Below, one piece after another: positions 62,918-64,000 of a stretch of 64,000 bases of DNA. The notes below the pieces were generated by a model, which was not told the DNA's origin, searched no databases, and saw only the letters and a program-made list of their open reading frames with translations. This DNA is from Gautieria morchelliformis (Eukaryota > Basidiomycota > Agaricomycetes > Gomphales > Gomphaceae). Within the stretch, counting starts at the first letter, position 1, and each line of letters opens with the position of its first letter. Where the stretch lies: assembly GCA_015179125.1 (NCBI GenBank), contig WHVA01000387.1, positions 47,466 to 111,465 of the forward strand. The letters are read 5' to 3'. The position numbers were made by a program, and so were the translations under genes.

Positions 62918-63990
62918 CTAGCGGCATCTGGGGAGGTCGCGTGGCTTGCCCACCCCCCGAAGCTCTAGATAGCTATCTAGGGCTTCAAGGTCCTTGCAGG
63001 ATGACATGGGTTCCCATGTCATGTCGCCTAGGGTCCAACGGACCTGGAACTCCAGGTCCGTCGAGTTTATCCATCGATGTGCGATAATCTCGTCGACGAG
63101 CCACTCCTCGTCGTCATTTGCTCTGAAGTCATAAAATGACTTGGCCTCACGACGAGGGAACAATTCGTCGTTGTTAGCCTCGTATCGCTGTACGAGGCTG
63201 GAATGGAAGACCGGTGAAATACAATGGCTTTTCAGTTTGTCGGGAAGATCGAGGGTCACCGTCGAGGCGTCGTTGTGAGCCTCGACGACGCGGTACGGTC
63301 CGATGTACCGCAGGATTAGCTTTCTGGCTCTTCCTTTCGGGAGAGTTAGGTTTTGTATCGAAAGGTAGACGCGGTCGTTGGCCGCGTACCTGTCGCTCGC
63401 CGTACGTTTCTTGCTTGCATGAAACGTTTGCGTCACTCGATGCTCTATGATTGCATCGTGTGCTGCCATCAGGTTCCATTTTGCCTGATGTGCGAACGAG
63501 GCTACCCCCTTGAACGGGGTGTCCACAGCTATGGGGGGTCTATCCGCGGCATATAGCCGTGGTTCAGCTCGAAAGGTGCGAACCCTGTGGTCGCGCTGAC
63601 GTTGCTGTTGAGGGCGACCTCAACCATTGGGCATTTCAATACCCAATCCTTCTGATCGTCTCTGATGACCGCGCGCAATATCTGGCCGATGGAGCGGTTT
63701 GCCCGCTCGGTGGCTCCATCCGTTTGGGGATGGAAGGCAGTTGACATGAGGAGCTTAGTCCCCATGAGTCACTGTAGTTCACGCCAGAAGATCGACGTGA
63801 ACTTCGAGTCTCTGTCCAAGACGATGGAGTCGGGAACTCCATGGAGTCGAATGACCTCCTTCAGAAACAGCCAGGCTACTCCCTTGGCTGACACGCTCAT
63901 CGTGGTTGGTACGAGGTGTACGAGCGACATTAATCGGTCGATGACTACCATCAGGTAGTCACAGTCGTTGGATTTGGGCAGGGGCCCCAT
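62918..63990 (-). pseudogene. G3 integrase core, GPY motif and chromodomain
   Basis: The integrase core begins at the window edge: [30 protein letters not shown], then TGA 63768-63766, then STAFHPQTDGATERANRSIG with the catalytic Glu region. A one-base frameshift near 63530 leads into 63526-62918, open for 202 codons: KLILRYIGPYRVVEAHND (GPY/F motif), SPVFHSSLVQRY, and a chromodomain EEWLVDEIIAHRWINS...DMTWEP. The chromodomain places G3 among chromoviruses, which target histone-marked chromatin. Everything upstream lies outside the window. Confidence 0.9.
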
Positions 63991-64000
63991 GAAGTCGATG

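Larger units (their letters stand above)
60609..64000 (-). mobile_element. G3 second copy, inverted, 3' part
   Basis: Minus orientation, continuing beyond the window. Order in the element: integrase core (63990-63529), integrase C-terminus and chromodomain (63526-62918), accessory ORF (62797-60816), polypurine tract (about 60794-60780) and a 3' LTR truncated at 60609. The copy lies tail-to-tail with the plus-strand G3 copy, giving inverted arms of roughly 1.7 kb (58745-60471 against about 62255-60609). Confidence 0.88.

Overview
The window reads as nuclear DNA of a filamentous basidiomycete fungus, most likely an Agaricomycete. The host genes have many short introns of about 50-75 bases. The repeats are typical fungal retroelements: Tad1/I-like LINEs with an RNase H, Ty3/gypsy chromoviruses, and a Ngaro-type tyrosine-recombinase element. 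The species cannot be told from the sequence alone. I see no rRNA, tRNA, CRISPR array or bacterial-type operon.

Region 1 (1-12.9 kb) is the host part. It holds a syntaxin-6/Tlg1-type SNARE gene (57-1131, plus), an unknown KEN-box-like protein (1527-2197, minus), and a tandem pair of 14-exon genes for seven-helix membrane receptors (5345-7486 and 9611-11799, plus). Each receptor has a signal peptide and a CFEM-like cysteine-rich ectodomain. Both reading frames can be joined exon by exon without a stop.

Region 2 (12.9-21.3 kb) is transposon fill. It contains a solo LTR with perfect 5-bp target duplications, a scrap of gypsy integrase, and a complete but mutated 6-kb LINE (13896-19889, minus) bounded by a 10-bp duplication.

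Region 3 (21.3-42.0 kb) is one gypsy chromovirus in minus orientation, called G1, with LTRs at 21291-22277 and 41031-41955. It is swollen by nested insertions: two solo LTRs in pol and a second LINE (29176-38401, plus), which itself contains two solo LTRs, one with a further insert. Between the G1 pol and 3' LTR lies an antisense, intron-containing gene with a Gal4-type Zn2Cys6 motif (22547-23973).

Region 4 (42.3-60.5 kb) starts with a 215-bp LTR of a third family (G3) that is split by a complete Ngaro element (42332-46955) with the diagnostic A1...B1A2...B2 repeats. The G3 gag is interrupted by a fourth element (G2, 47834-52897). G2 carries gag and, antisense, another Zn2Cys6-motif gene (49990-50710), but no pol. 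A 5'-truncated LINE (about 52896-56988) follows, then a G3 pol whose integrase is fused in frame to a downstream accessory ORF (57431-60220) and a G3 3' LTR.

Region 5 (60.6-64 kb) is a second G3 copy in the opposite orientation. It shows the undeleted order of integrase, chromodomain, accessory coiled-coil ORF and LTR, and runs off the window.

The most striking theme is that three different LTR retrotransposon families here carry an extra gene outside gag-pol. In two of them it is antisense, intron-bearing and has exact Zn2Cys6 spacing. In the third it is sense, coiled-coil and carries a nuclear-localisation-like basic patch.
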